DNA from: Boesenbergia rotunda
Lineage: Eukaryota; Streptophyta; Magnoliopsida; Zingiberales; Zingiberaceae
Assembly: GCA_024364735.1 (NCBI GenBank)
Contig: JAGFNQ010009990.1
Coordinates: 124,001 to 188,000 of the forward strand
DNA: 64,000 nucleotides
Reading direction: 5' to 3'
In this document: piece by piece, positions 1 to 13,051 of the stretch
Numbering within the stretch: position 1 is the first letter of the stretch
How the letters are laid out: each line of letters begins with the position of its first letter
Program-made: the position numbers and the translations under genes
The notes under the pieces: model-generated
What the model was told of the DNA's origin: nothing
Database searches by the model: none
The model's input: the letters and a program-made list of their open reading frames with translations, nothing else

Positions 1-3000
1 TATTAAACTCAGTTTACTGATTTAGCATCGTTTTAATTCCTTTTTAGATCAATTGCAGAAACTTATTAATCCATACTTATCTATTCACTCATTTTATTTC
101 ATTGACAAGAGATAATTAATGAGGGATCAACAAGAAGAATTACCCACCTCATGTGTATGTCACGGAAAAGAACCCAGAACAATCAATGTTCTGCTTCCAT
201 ATGAAACTCTAGGAACAAACATAAATACAACTTTCAAAGAGATCATGCTGGACAACAAATACATACAACTTAGTAAGAGATCATGCTGGACATCACTTCT
301 AATAACATAAAGCAACATCAACACAAAGTTGGAAATCTAACACCCTCAAAAAATAGCAAATAGCCCCTAAATAAAACATAAAGAGTCACTAGCACGCTAC
401 TGGTACAATATGTAAAAATAAGATGAGAGAACACTAGATCTAAGAGATTAACCAATACTTAAAGGTCAATGGATCCAATCTTGATCCCTATTTAAAGCAA
501 AGGGTCTACTCCAACAAGAAAATCCTAACATTAGCATCAATTGAATCTCAAAACATAATTTAAAGCAAGATACAACTCTTATCCTTATCTCCCTTAAACA
601 ACAAAGCTAGAGAGGTTATATGGTGGACAAATGGTCTCAGATCAATCGAATTTGGACAATAATTAAGCATCAAATCTTAAATTTGGTGGGCATTCATGGT
701 TGCAAGCAAGGAATAATGATCAAGCAACCTTACCTATTCTTGATTGGATTTGGTTGACCCCTCAATCGAGAGATCTGATGGATTTGATCGAGGAGTCTGC
801 CAAGACTCTATCTGGAATCAAAGGACAGATGAAACATGATCAAAACCAAAATTAGAAGGAATCCAACAATCGACAAGTGATTGGTGTCATCTGCGACATT
901 GTGAGACGTCACTGACTTTCCCTTGCTGGATGAACAATCACGTCTGATCAGGGTCATGATCCTTCATTGATCTTGAGAAGATGAGGTATGAAAGGAAAAG
1001 GAGGAAACGAGAGTGGGAGAGAAGGTTTATGTACTGTGAAAACTGGAGAGAATTTTAAATAAAAGAACTCAGAATTTCCATTATCCACAACCAAAAGCAC
1101 TACTGAGTTGACCTGATCCAAGGTAAATTTGATTCCTCCTTACACCGACTAAAATAAGTCTAAATAGAACTTGATTTGAACACACTTAACCCATGTCAAA
1201 CCCTAGTTAGACCTCAATGGATGCTCAAAAACCATTTTATTGGTTTGGTTCTGATTTATTAGTTGGTGAAATTCAAAACTAAATTACAACTAGGGATCAA
1301 AATGGAATATGATATATAACTGAAGGTAGGTTACCATTGTTTCTTAAGTCATACGTAACTGAAGGTAGGTTACCATTGTTTCCTAAGTCATACGTAAAGT
1401 TCAGACAACCAAAAGATCCTATAGTTGAGGATACATGAACCAATCAACCATATGCCATAATATACAAATTTGTGCTGAAAATAATGTTTTAAGTATTTGT
1501 TCTGGACATTATTATATACTGATTTTTCTGTACTTAATTTTTTTCATAATGTATAATCTGTATTTTGTCTACTGTCACAACTGACCGGCTATGTATGATA
1601 TGTGATTTGAATTAGTAATGCATTTAAGATAAAATTGGTGTACAATATCATTAGAGTAAGTGCCAAGAAAGTGTAACTCTGTTATTTTTTCAGTGCTACC
1701 TGTGTTTGAATGTGTTAATATCATCTATAGGCTTGAGATTAAGCAATTTGCTTTCTTTGAGTCTTTGGCGACATTTACCTAACCAAATTTTTATTGGCTA
1801 ATTGTAATTTTACATTCTGTTGCAATTTTTTAATACAATAGGTTAGACTTTTAGATGCTTTAAATTGTAACATTGAAGAAATTACAAATGTGGTGGCGCA
1901 ATGAGTCATTTTGACTTGCTTATGTGTGGGAATAGTTGCTTGAACTTTTTCAACAATATTCATTCGTCATTTAAGTTGATGTGTTGGAATCGTAGTTCTG
2001 TGCTAGTTTATGATGTTAGGGTCTCATTCCTCTTTATACTTAGCTTCGGGTGACTCCTTGCTGGCAGGTCAGTCTCAGTATCTTGAGACACTAGTCAGTC
2101 TCAGTTTCTAATCATGGTTCAGTTGATTTACATTGTTGAACAATAACAGAAAGATTTTGGCAGGCCATCTTATAAAGTGTCACAGGAAAAAAATTTCACT
2201 TTCAATATAGATAACAGAGTTATTGATGTCTGAAAATCTTTTATTATTGAGTATTATTGAGCAAAAGGCACCTACTGTTTAACTATAAGCTATAATTTGT
2301 CTCTCTTGGTCTAGTATTCTGTCAAGAGTCCTTGTTTTTGTTTTTAAATGAATGATAGTTGTTCTTTTGCTTCATTCTTCTCCGCATGACCTATAAATAA
2401 CTGTTAATTGCCATGCTGATTTAGTTTTTCCCTTAAATTTGTTCAACGTAGTTTCATATAAGGTGAAAGGAATATAACTATTGTACTTTAATATAGGTGA
2501 AAGATTATACCAATGTCTAGGACTCAAATATAATGCTCAGTGATCAGATATCCATTGTGAGAGTACACTTTTAATTTGTATATAATTATAATTGTTAACT
2601 CTTAACACCCCTCAAGATGGGTTCAGTGTCTAGCTTGTTACAAAATATTCCACAAATATGAAGATGCAACACTGACTTGATGGTTGACAAACCTTGACCA
2701 TGCAATACTTTAGACTAATGCTAGTGACAATCTTGAAGAAGATACATTGATTGAGTTGGTCTAATCTTGAAAAACATCATTTTGAAATTTTGGTGATATG
2801 ATACCAATTACTTAAGTTGGATAAGTATCAGCAAAGGCTGATCTGAAGTTTTTGAAAAATCTGGTTTCTTTAGAGGATTGACATAGAAGTTTAGAAAAAA
2901 AATAGAGATTTAAAGAAATAAGATTGAAATGCACTAGATTTCCTTTAAAAATGGATTAAATCAATTGAAAATTGATCAAATAGAGTGTGTAATTGGGTGG

Positions 3001-4532
3001 AGTTAGATCTAGTTGATCCATCTTGTACCTTAGTGATCTTGCAATATGAAGGATAAATAATGTTTGTTGCTCGTGGGTCAGTTATTCAACCTTGTTTCCA
3101 CACACGATCCACCACTCGCTAGACTTGATGCTTCTTTGTTCTCTTTCTTATTCAACACAGAGAGATGTTACTATGTAGCAAGAGAGATCATAGTGGCCTC
3201 TCTTGAGTGTTGATCAATATCAGCCCTAAAACTCACCTCGAGTAAAATATTATTCCGATGTAAAGAACTCATGCAATACTACATAATATTTATTTTGACT
3301 ATCTGTTAGTGCAACTAATAACAATTTTTACAACCATGATCAAACAGAACCTGTAGTTTTCTTCCTTCTCTAGAGGAGGTTTAAACCTTCACAGATGACC
3401 TGACAATTTGTGAAGAGTTGCAACAAAAATGATATAGGTTGAGATTCAAGTGAAGAATAATACTTGAAGAGACAAGGGGATGTAAGAAAGGAGTCTCAGT
3501 AATGCTCTTACATCTACTTGAGGAAAAAAAATATAAAAAAAAGGATACTAGAATATATGCTACTTGACCTATCTTAGGAAGAGTGTAAAATTTTCTGCCA
3601 TTGTACTTGTAGACAGAGAGGGAACTAATCTAACCTCTAATTATGTAAACAATATATATCGAAGGTTGTGCGGAAGATGAAAATTTACAATAGAATAAGG
3701 GCTTGTCAAATTGAAATTGAAGAGAGAAATATTTGAGGCGATGGCACTAAAAAATAAATGCTCCACATATGTTAGGTTTTTCTTCTATCATTTTCTTTTT
3801 CCAAAGGTGTGTGTGTTTTTTTAATTTATTTCTTTTTTTGAGTTTTGTAGGCCCTCTTTTTGTGAGGAAAAGCCTTTTTAAAATCTTACCCATGCGTTGA
3901 CCAATTTAGTCCTTGGCCTAGTTCTCCAAACAAGATTTGTGTAACCATCAGTTTGGAGAAGAGGAAAGCCATTGATATTAGCGCTAGAGGCTTTATGAGA
4001 TAATGAGGATATGATTTAAGGGAAGACGAAGAAATCACCAACAAACCTGCCCAAGTGCTTCTTTTTTTATCCTAACTTTATGTGTGAGATAGATGACATT
4101 GGGAAGTAGTGACACTAATCCATCTCCTTTGCTTTTAACGCGGATGTTTGTAGCACCTCATCCTATCTTTTTTGCATGATGGGATAGGGATCATGGGAAT
4201 GTGAGGACGAGGAAGGTTAGTGGTGAAGTGGTGGTGAGTCAGAGCTAGAGCCGGGGATAGTCGATGAAGGTTAGTAAAGAAGTGTTTACTTCGCCAAAGC
4301 TAGAGCCAATGATAGGATTGCTAAGTAGGCAACTAGCGGAAGCTATGCTCTTCATTGCAAAATACAATGATTAAAAGATGGATGAGATCTTATTCTTAAG
4401 CAGAGTAGTAGCTTTAATTACAAAACAACATGGTGTAAAAGAAGACTAGAGGCACAATAGTTTTGTTGTGATATTTACAGGGACTCATGTGCCATGAGAG
4501 TATGACAAGTTTTAATGTAGTTATGCCACAAG
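1..4532. other. AT-rich sequence without recognised exons
   Basis: I see no convincing coding exon here. A 39-bp unit is tandemly duplicated at 1317-1355 and 1356-1394. Around 2607 the complement reads as a purine tract (CTTGAGGGG) followed by TGTTAAGAG, which looks like the polypurine tract and 3' LTR start of an old minus-strand copia-like element. No retroelement coding sequence supports this, so the hint is weak. The region is most likely intron of the callose synthase gene, whose 5' exons are not visible. Confidence 0.4.
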
Positions 4533-5793
4533 TGGTCTAGAATGATCTTAAGTTTCGATGTTTAGGCAAAGGTTCTAAGTTAGGCCTTGTTATATTTGAT
4601 ATATATGCTTAAGTGTGCAGGGACTTGCAGGAACACACATGGAGTGGAGAGCTCGTGGTTTGACGAAGTCGAATGATGACTAGATGATGGGTTCGTGTGA
4701 GGTTTGTTGACATCAGAGAAAGATGGTATGGGACATTTGACGGGCTACAGGATGAGGAGCAATGAGGGGGCATTGGAGCAGCTTTAGAGTGATGACCTAG
4801 CACGGCTTGGTTGGCAGCTTGATGACTTGAGTTCGTAAGTGATCAAAGAAGGTTGCATAAGGTAGACTGAGGGATCACAGGATGAAGAGCATCAAAGGCA
4901 CCGATGAAGGTGAATTACGTAGGTGAAGAGGTGAAGGTTGGCTTATGCACATCAGAGGGAGTGAGTAATCTAACAGTAAATTGCCAAGGGGCGAAGTTAA
5001 GCTGCGATGACAAGACTCTGGGGAACTATGTGTATTGAGTGATTTGCACAAAATGGGGTGAAGGTTGAACTAAATGTAGGTGGACTCAACCTTAGGTATT
5101 AAATTTGATAAATCGAAACCGAAAATTGTGGTAAGCTGGAGTTTGTGCTTTGGATTAGTGGATTGATATGGAATCTGGTTGAATTGACTTATCGGTCGAA
5201 TCAGGCTGTGGAGCCAGTGGACACAATCTTTCTGTTCATTATCCTACTGATTGAGCAGTTGATTGATAGCATATTAGTTGACTAATGGTAAGTTCCTACT
5301 TTCCCACTTGATTGATATTAAAGTGGAAAGAAAAAAGGAGTCATTGTGCAACAATGATCTTTAGAGTTGACGGTTTAGACAATTTACTAGTCAACTAATA
5401 GGCAACAAGCAGTAATGAGACGTTGAAGGATTGAACACTGAAAATGGAGGGCTCAATGGAGGTTCTAATGTTAGCAAAAATAAGATTGGGTAGATCTAGT
5501 GAGCTTCTCTCTTGTACTCTAAAATTTCTTAAAATCCTTGTAATTTTTTTGTGCTTGTAAGAAGTTTCTCTACCTCTAGTAGTTGACCGAGAAGGAAACA
5601 AATAGTTATTTTTTGAGATTGATCTGCTAATGAATAATAGGTTATTAAGGAGTCCCGGGTACTCCGAAACCATGTGAATGCCACATGTTAGTGTTTGGTA
5701 AGTGAATTTTACTTTTGCTACTAGCGTCTTGTTTGCACAATTGTAGGTACTGGACGCTATTCAACCCCTTTAGCTAGCGCCTTGGACCTAACA
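4533..5793 (+). mobile_element. old solo LTR, relative of the LTRs at 21197 and 60286
   Basis: The sequence from 4533 parallels the starts of the solo LTRs at 21197 and 60286: a 'gatgttt-ggcaaag' stretch, then 'aagttaggc', then 'gtgtgcagg-acttgcag' and 'cacacatgg'. The end matches too (CCTAACA). Imperfect 5-bp duplications flank it (ACAAG at 4528-4532, ACCAG at 5794-5798). The leading TG is kept but the rest of the terminus is degraded. It has no internal region or primer-binding site, so it is a solo LTR of considerable age. Confidence 0.5.
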
Positions 5794-7579
5794 ACCAGGA
5801 GAATACAAGCTTATGCTGATGCTTTAAGAATGAATTAGTTGAGGAACAAAGAGTATGAAAAGGTTCGGGAGGATCATATTGAGGGGGCATTTCTACATCG
5901 AACACATGACCTCACTTTTAGGGATGAAAATCGAGAAACCTAAACCCTAGGATGAAAACATGCTGCATTACCAAGTTAAGAGAATATTTCACCATAGTAT
6001 TAGCAGAGGACGTTTATGCCTATGTTAAGATTTTCATTCTAATTGACTATTTATGCAACATTAGAACACTTTGATCTCAATCAATCTATTACAAAAAACT
6101 GAACTCTTAAGTCATCTCAATCAATCTAGCACAAATTGAACTCTTAAATCACACAAAAATTTAGACGGAATTGATGAAACTAACAGGATAACTATCTCAT
6201 ACATAGAAGCAAATGCAAAATCTGGAGATAAAATAATTTTATTGACTTGACACCTACCAAGCTAGCAAAGAAATTTTGAAAGACAATAACTCTAATTAAC
6301 CAAATAAATCACTTAATAAACCTACAACATCTTAAATAGGATAACTATTTTTTAATTATAAATATAAATTTAAAGTTAAAATTTATTCTTTGAGTGTCTC
6401 TCTCTCTCATTGGGAGCTTGACTATAGCTTAGTTTTAAACATTTTTTCTTAGGTTGTTATTTCCCAGCGTATAGGAAGCAATTTTTTTTATTAACTTTAT
6501 TCAATAATGTTTCATAATTTTTGTGTACTTTTTAAGTTTGTTTTCTGTTTTACTTGCCTATGGTTGTCGAAGGGGGGAAATGATCATCATGGTCATGTAA
6601 GTATGTAACAACCATAGGATGTGAAAGTAGTAATGCCAAGGATGAATCTGGATAAGCAAAACTTACGACAAAATTAACATACGGGGATAGATGCTTGATA
6701 TTCTGCTAGTAAACTAGTATATCCTCTAATATAAAAATTTAATTATTGTTTAAACAGGCATCCTCCATACCTTCAACACTTTTACCATATTCCCACCACC
6801 CTCTCAACAACACCACATTAGTCTAATAACATCGTCATCCCATTATGACCTCATCACTAGATAATTTTGCAATAGTGTTTAAGACCAACATTACATGATA
6901 GGCACAGAAATCCATCACACATTAGTATGAACTAAAATAAATTAGTGACAAACATGCCGCGTAACATCAAAAAATCAAATTGTCAAATCACAAAGAAATT
7001 TAAACTAAATTAATGAAGTGAAAGATATAATTATCTCACAAAAAACTTATCCCCACATAAAGATTTCACACAGATTGAATGATGGAATGCATCATAAATC
7101 AATAAATGGATATTAAATAATTCCAACACAATTTTTATTGCCTCAATCCTCAACAAATTTGAAAATAAATAATCCAAATTGGGAAAACATGTTATACCAT
7201 AATTGAGAGTACAATTATACTAAAAAAAAGAAAAGGTGGTAATTTCTAAATTACTAAATGATCAATTAAATAGAAAATTTGTTCGCAGATGGACTAATCT
7301 CAAATTATTCTCCAAGTTGTTTCCATTTATTGTAGATGCACAAAGTATTCTTGGTCTTGACATTTGCAACCAATTGGATTTTACAATTTGGTTCTGTTAA
7401 CCTGTTCTAATTGGTCTTGTGTCAAGAATGTGCTTCATTCAGGTTGCAGTTTTGAAAACATTATTTGAGTCTATTAACCTTTTTTTATACGTTTTAGTCC
7501 CTTTTATGTGCTTTGGTAGTTATATTATGTTCTTGAAATTTTCTAAAATTTGTATTTCCGTCGACTTGATGGCCTTCAG
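5794..7579. other. AT-rich intronic or upstream sequence, nothing recognised
   Basis: This stretch is low-complexity AT-rich sequence with no open frame or repeat border I can support. It ends in the acceptor of the first recognised callose synthase exon. Confidence 0.4.
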
Positions 7580-7632
7580 GTTTTAATTCAACTTTGCGGC
7601 AGGGTAATGTCACTCATCATGAGTACATTCAG
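7580..7632 (+). CDS. callose synthase exon a (first recognised)
   Basis: The exon follows an acceptor ending TTCAG and ends before GTATCA. It starts with the last two bases of a glycine codon, so an upstream exon must end with a single G. It encodes GFNSTLRQGNVTHHEYIQ, a conserved stretch of the glucan synthase domain. I could not find the preceding exon (expected to end ...EDIFA) in 1-7579. Confidence 0.9.
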
Positions 7633-10600
7633 GTATCATCTATGTTTCTTAATGTTGAAGCTTACTTTGGCTTCTGAGTAATTACATGTGAACAGGTTGG
7701 AAAAGGAAGAGATGTTGGTTTGAATCAAATTGCACTTTTTGAGGGGAAGGTTGCTGGAGGCAATGGAGAACAAGTCCTCAGTAGGGATGTTTACAGACTT
7801 GGACAGCTCTTTGATTTTTTCCGAATGATGTCTTTCTATGTTACAACAGTGGGATTTTACTTTTGTACAATGGTATGTCCTATACTTCTATGAAACTCAG
7901 AGTTATCCTATTATTCCCTCATTTATGTTTAGAAAGCAAGAACTAAAAGATGTCACATTAGTTGACATCAGGAATAGAGAAAAAAAAATCATAGAAGAAG
8001 AATATGAGAGAAAAATTGATGATGAACTGGACAATACTTAACTATAGCAAGGGGAGAGGGTGGATAATTTGAAATATAATGATTATGATAATGGACTACC
8101 ATGAAAATATTGCAATTTCTTAGAGAAAATAACTTCTGGGAAGTTGTCAATAGCACATGGTTAGCGGGAGGATCCCTATTCAAAGAAATTTATATTTCAT
8201 CTTTGTGATTCATAGTGGTTTCTTTGAGCATTGTTTTTTCTTTTTATTGTTGGAGGTGTAAATAGTACTGGGTAACTGAAGAAAACTTTTGTTAATGTGT
8301 TAAAGAATGATTTAATTGATTTGAAGAAACTGGTGATATAAATTTATATAGAGCTTAATAATTATAAGAACATGTACTAGACGCCAACATCTGAGGCAAG
8401 CATCACTTGGTATGTGTTTATTGACTTTTGATATATATATATATATATATATTATATATTTTTTTCATGATCTTTACATCTTGACCTGGGTTTGACATTG
8501 GTTTGGTCTGGTTTCTCTTAAACTATGGCTTATTTCACCTTAGACTTGAGTTGTCAATGACAATAAATGCTGATATGGGATTTAGAAGACATTATAGAGT
8601 AGTTGGAATTTAGCAGTGAGTGGTTGCATTGAGATTGTGACTACAAGACATGCTATTTTCTATAATAGGTGATGTGAGGGACGAGCAAGATTCCTTTCAA
8701 TGCGATTGCTATACTAAAGGGCATGCATTGCATATTGGATTATAGAGGTAGAAGCAAGTTAAGTTGCCTTGGTAAATTTGACATGGAGAATCAACACATT
8801 GAAAATGGTTGGGATATTGGCGAATAAGTGGAATGGTGTCTTGATAAAAGGGGTTAGGGGAGGCTGCGACATCAAATCAAATTCGTGACCTCTCTTCAAG
8901 GGTATAGAAATAATAATAAAAAAATTAACCCTAGGAGAGTGCCTGATTTGGCATCATGTAGAAATTCAATGTTAATCAATGTAGGGCTAAACTATATACT
9001 CAAATAAGTACATAAGTTTATATATTTACTATGATTTATGTTGGGATTGGAGGACTAGAGCTTGATTTATGTACTAGGTGGCAAAAGACGATTCGCTCTC
9101 CCCAGCGCCCCCGCCAACCCGTCCCAGGGCCAACACGGAGGAGGTAAATCACGGGGGCTACTAGCCCGGATGTTGTGGCTAGTGCGTGGGGAGGGCGGGC
9201 ACATTGACTTTGCCAGGTTTGTACCCCTAGACCTCTTGGTGGCAACACCCACACAGACACTTGATTTATGTACTAGGCTATATGATAGGTTGTTGGTCAT
9301 GGGGTTAGAACTGACAAGTGAGCTCGCAAGATGGTTGTTGGGTGGTGCATCTTTGTAAGAGTTTGCCGCCTATGCTCTAGTTGTGGTTGTAGTAGCATTA
9401 ACTATCATAGGGTTGTGGAGCTATTGGCTTTGGCTGGAAATCAAATTTTCCTCCTTGATTCAATTTTTCTTATATAATCGGATCCATTTTCCATACCCTA
9501 AACTCCTTGTTAATAGAGATGATTCAACTTTTGTTAGGATGACCTAACAAAAACTTTATCTTTGTGAACATGAATGCATGAAAGTTTGTCGATGCAGGGA
9601 AACTTTATCTTCCTCACGTTCTTGTATCTCTCTCTTCTATAGTGTACAAAAGGATGATATGAGTCGGCTCCTTTTCCTTGCTATTCAGTCATACTAAGGG
9701 TCTCAGCGGAATATCTTTTGCTGTAATGTTGAAAATATTTTCTTAAAAAATATTGGAGATGTTTCCGTATATCTTTGCAACATTCTTTGGAATCTCTCTC
9801 TTAATTATAAGAAGATTTGCATGCAGAGAATCTCTTTTATCTCTCTCTATTTCTCTTTTTTTGTTCATTTTGTTTTCTACTTATGTCTACTTTATGGGTA
9901 TAATGCCTGGTGATGTGGCAAAATTAAGTTTTTCCAGTATTACATTCTCAATACCATTGAGATCTAATATTTTCCTTTGGCCCTTCATAGTTCTTTTTGT
10001 CTTCATTGTTCTAAAGAGCTTACAAGGGACCATTTCATATAGTAGCTACATGTTTTTTTTTTAAAGAAAGTGGCCCAAGTGAACTACCTAAGGAAATAAA
10101 TTAATGTGTTTTTTTTTGTAGTTTAATTTTTTTATTATTGTATGTGTTAATACTTGTTATCAATTATGATTTTTTTTATTTGTGATTGTAAACTTGGTTT
10201 TGGTTTGGTCGATTATGAATGTAATTGTTATATATATATATAGATATTAATCAGTCTTAATTGTTTATATTTCATTTTTCTTTTTTAATATTATTTATGT
10301 TCATTTATTCTTCAAGACGTAAACTTTACAATTTCGGCTGTTTAAATAATTAAAAATTGGCTTCTTTAAGGTGAGATTATAGTCCATATGGGATCAGAGG
10401 TAGACTATCAAGAGATATCCACTACTATAACTAAGATGAATACCATGTTTCATCTTATTATCTTGCTATGTTTTTGGATGGGATCTACTTTAGTATGATG
10501 GGAAAAAATGCATTTTTTTACGTGGAGAATTGGAAAATGTGTTGTACTAGAGTCTTTGCCTGCATTCGACAAGGAACTTGGAAACAATATTTCCAAATTT

Positions 10601-13018
10601 AAAAAGCATTTTATTTGGTTTAGAACAATTTTTTTGAGCTAGGATTGAAAGGTTTATGAAAAGCATGTGGAAGATGGAACATAATTAAAGCTGTGATCTT
10701 AACAGGCAATAAACATTTTACTTGTTTATGTGGTTGATATTCTTATAACAAAAATGCTTCCATAAGGAGCAATGTTTGAAATCTCCAATCATGTTAGACT
10801 TTTGAATTTTGATATCATAGGTTTAAAGTATTATTTATGGTAGACTTTCAATCCCCTATTGAAAAGGTATAGTTTCAACATCATAATATGATGACACTTA
10901 TCGTAGTTTGATATGTATCGTATCGAAGGATGATTATATCAATTTAGATGAGTTGTATTCCTTCCATACCCCTTCCTTTACTTATATACTTGGCATTTTT
11001 CAATGTGCTAAAGCATGCCGAGATAGATTCAAATGCGTTTTACTTATTTAATCCTCTATCTCTTAGATTTTCTTCTTTCAAGAAGATTATTTTTGTTAAT
11101 AATCCACAATTTGATGTCTGTTTGGGTCGATATAAATTTTACTCCTATAATATTCTTTCACTTATCTACTTATACATTTAAAGCTATGAGAAATTTGATA
11201 ATCACTTAAATTTTTGAAGAAACGTGCTATACAAAAATAATAATCATTACATGAATTTATCTTGATGGATTTTATAGCTTGCCAACACGTTCCGAATGTT
11301 GGCACAATCAATGCAGGCGCCACATGAGATTACTTGAGTTGATCAGTGTTTGAGTTAACTTACTGGAACAATGCGTTTCACCCCTTCTGTTAGGTTCCAT
11401 AGAGATTTCAAACCATTATAAGAAGAACTAATCGGAAAGAAGACAATTAACTTGGAAGTTTGTGATTAAAGAACTTGGAAGCTAAAGTTCTTCCTTGGCA
11501 TTGAATCTGCTTATGCAAAATAAGGTATTTTTATCTCCCAAAGGAAATATATATTAGAATTCAGAGTAACACTTAGAAATTGGATTGTGATAACAAATCA
11601 ACCATTAGCATCACACACAATTCAATGCAACATGATCCATGCATATTGAGATTACGAGACATTCCATTAATGAAAAGGTTGATGTTGGATTAATTACTAA
11701 ATGACATACATGTAGATGTGCTGACAAAGGGTCTATCAACCACTAAGTTTGTAAACATCACTACCAAGTGGGAACGACTGATATTCATCCACAAACTTGA
11801 AGGGTAGTGTTGGAGATGTTTGTAGTACTTCCTTCCATAATGTTGGCTCATAACCATGTTTGCTAGAAATATTACTTACCATAATGCTAAAAATATTTCC
11901 TGTTACATATCCTAGAATATTATTTGAAAATATCTGTGTTAATATATAGGAAGTTTTGTATGTAGAGAAATATTTTATATTTATCTACCTCTTGCTCTAT
12001 GTTCTTTTTTTATTTATTTATTAGCATTTCTTTATGTATTTTATGACAATAAATATGGATTGATCCTTGTACATGAGTTAAACGATTAAATAGAAAGCTT
12101 TTCTACAAGCCATATATTTGCTAAACTAATTGATCAGCTTATGACTCTTAGTTGACACAGAACATTGTAATGGAGCAACAGGCATAGCAACCGATGGAAT
12201 ATTTTTTTATTTCGTGTCTAGGAATGTCAGTCTTACATTTAACAGCTGAAATGAATTTAGTATTTATTTTCCCTTGCTCTCTTAGTTTTTTCTCTGTTCC
12301 TGTCCCACTGCTACCTCTCTCTCTCTCCACTTTTAGCTGAAGTTGTAACAGTGTGCATCTCTCTTTTCTTCACCGCCTAATTTAAGAAACAATACCTAAA
12401 TCTGTGCTCTCTGCACTGATCTTCTCTTATATCATACAAGGTCTTCAGATCATGAGACTCATCTGGTTGAACAAGAAAGAAAAAAAATGGGACTACATTA
12501 AACAAAATGAAAGAATGCAAGTGAAATCTGGATTCACTTTTACCAATTACACCTGCAGTATATGCGTAATCCACACCTCATTTGCGTCACCTGCTATTAT
12601 GTTGTTGCTTGTTCTATTTTGACATAGATGCATGTATGTTGTTGATGTTGGTATGCATAAGTAGCATTGTTTCCAATTTTTTGTATTTTTCTTTTGTTTC
12701 TCTTTCTTTGCACACATTTCATAAATATTCTTGATCATCTTAAATTTTTTTTATGAGGTAGTTAGTCTCATATATAACTAGGGGTGTAATCGAATCAAGC
12801 CGACAGTAAGAGGCTCAAGCTCATCATTTTACCTAAGCGAGTCCTCAGCTCGAGTTGATTCGAACTTTAATTCTTTAGCTCGAGTTCGGCTCGTAATGAA
12901 ATTAAATAGAACGGTTCGAGTTCGGTTTGAAAATGGCCCGTTTAAAATTAAACAAGCTTAGTTCCAACCCGGTTCGAAAATGGCTGTTTAAAAGTTAAAC
13001 TAGCTTAGTTTGAACTTG

Positions 13019-13051
<33 letters not shown>

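Noticed and set aside
9753..10064. 103-residue hydrophobic open frame
   Set aside because: The frame is T-rich low-complexity sequence overlapping a probable copia LTR remnant. It has no recognisable domain, and similar frames are common in AT-rich introns.
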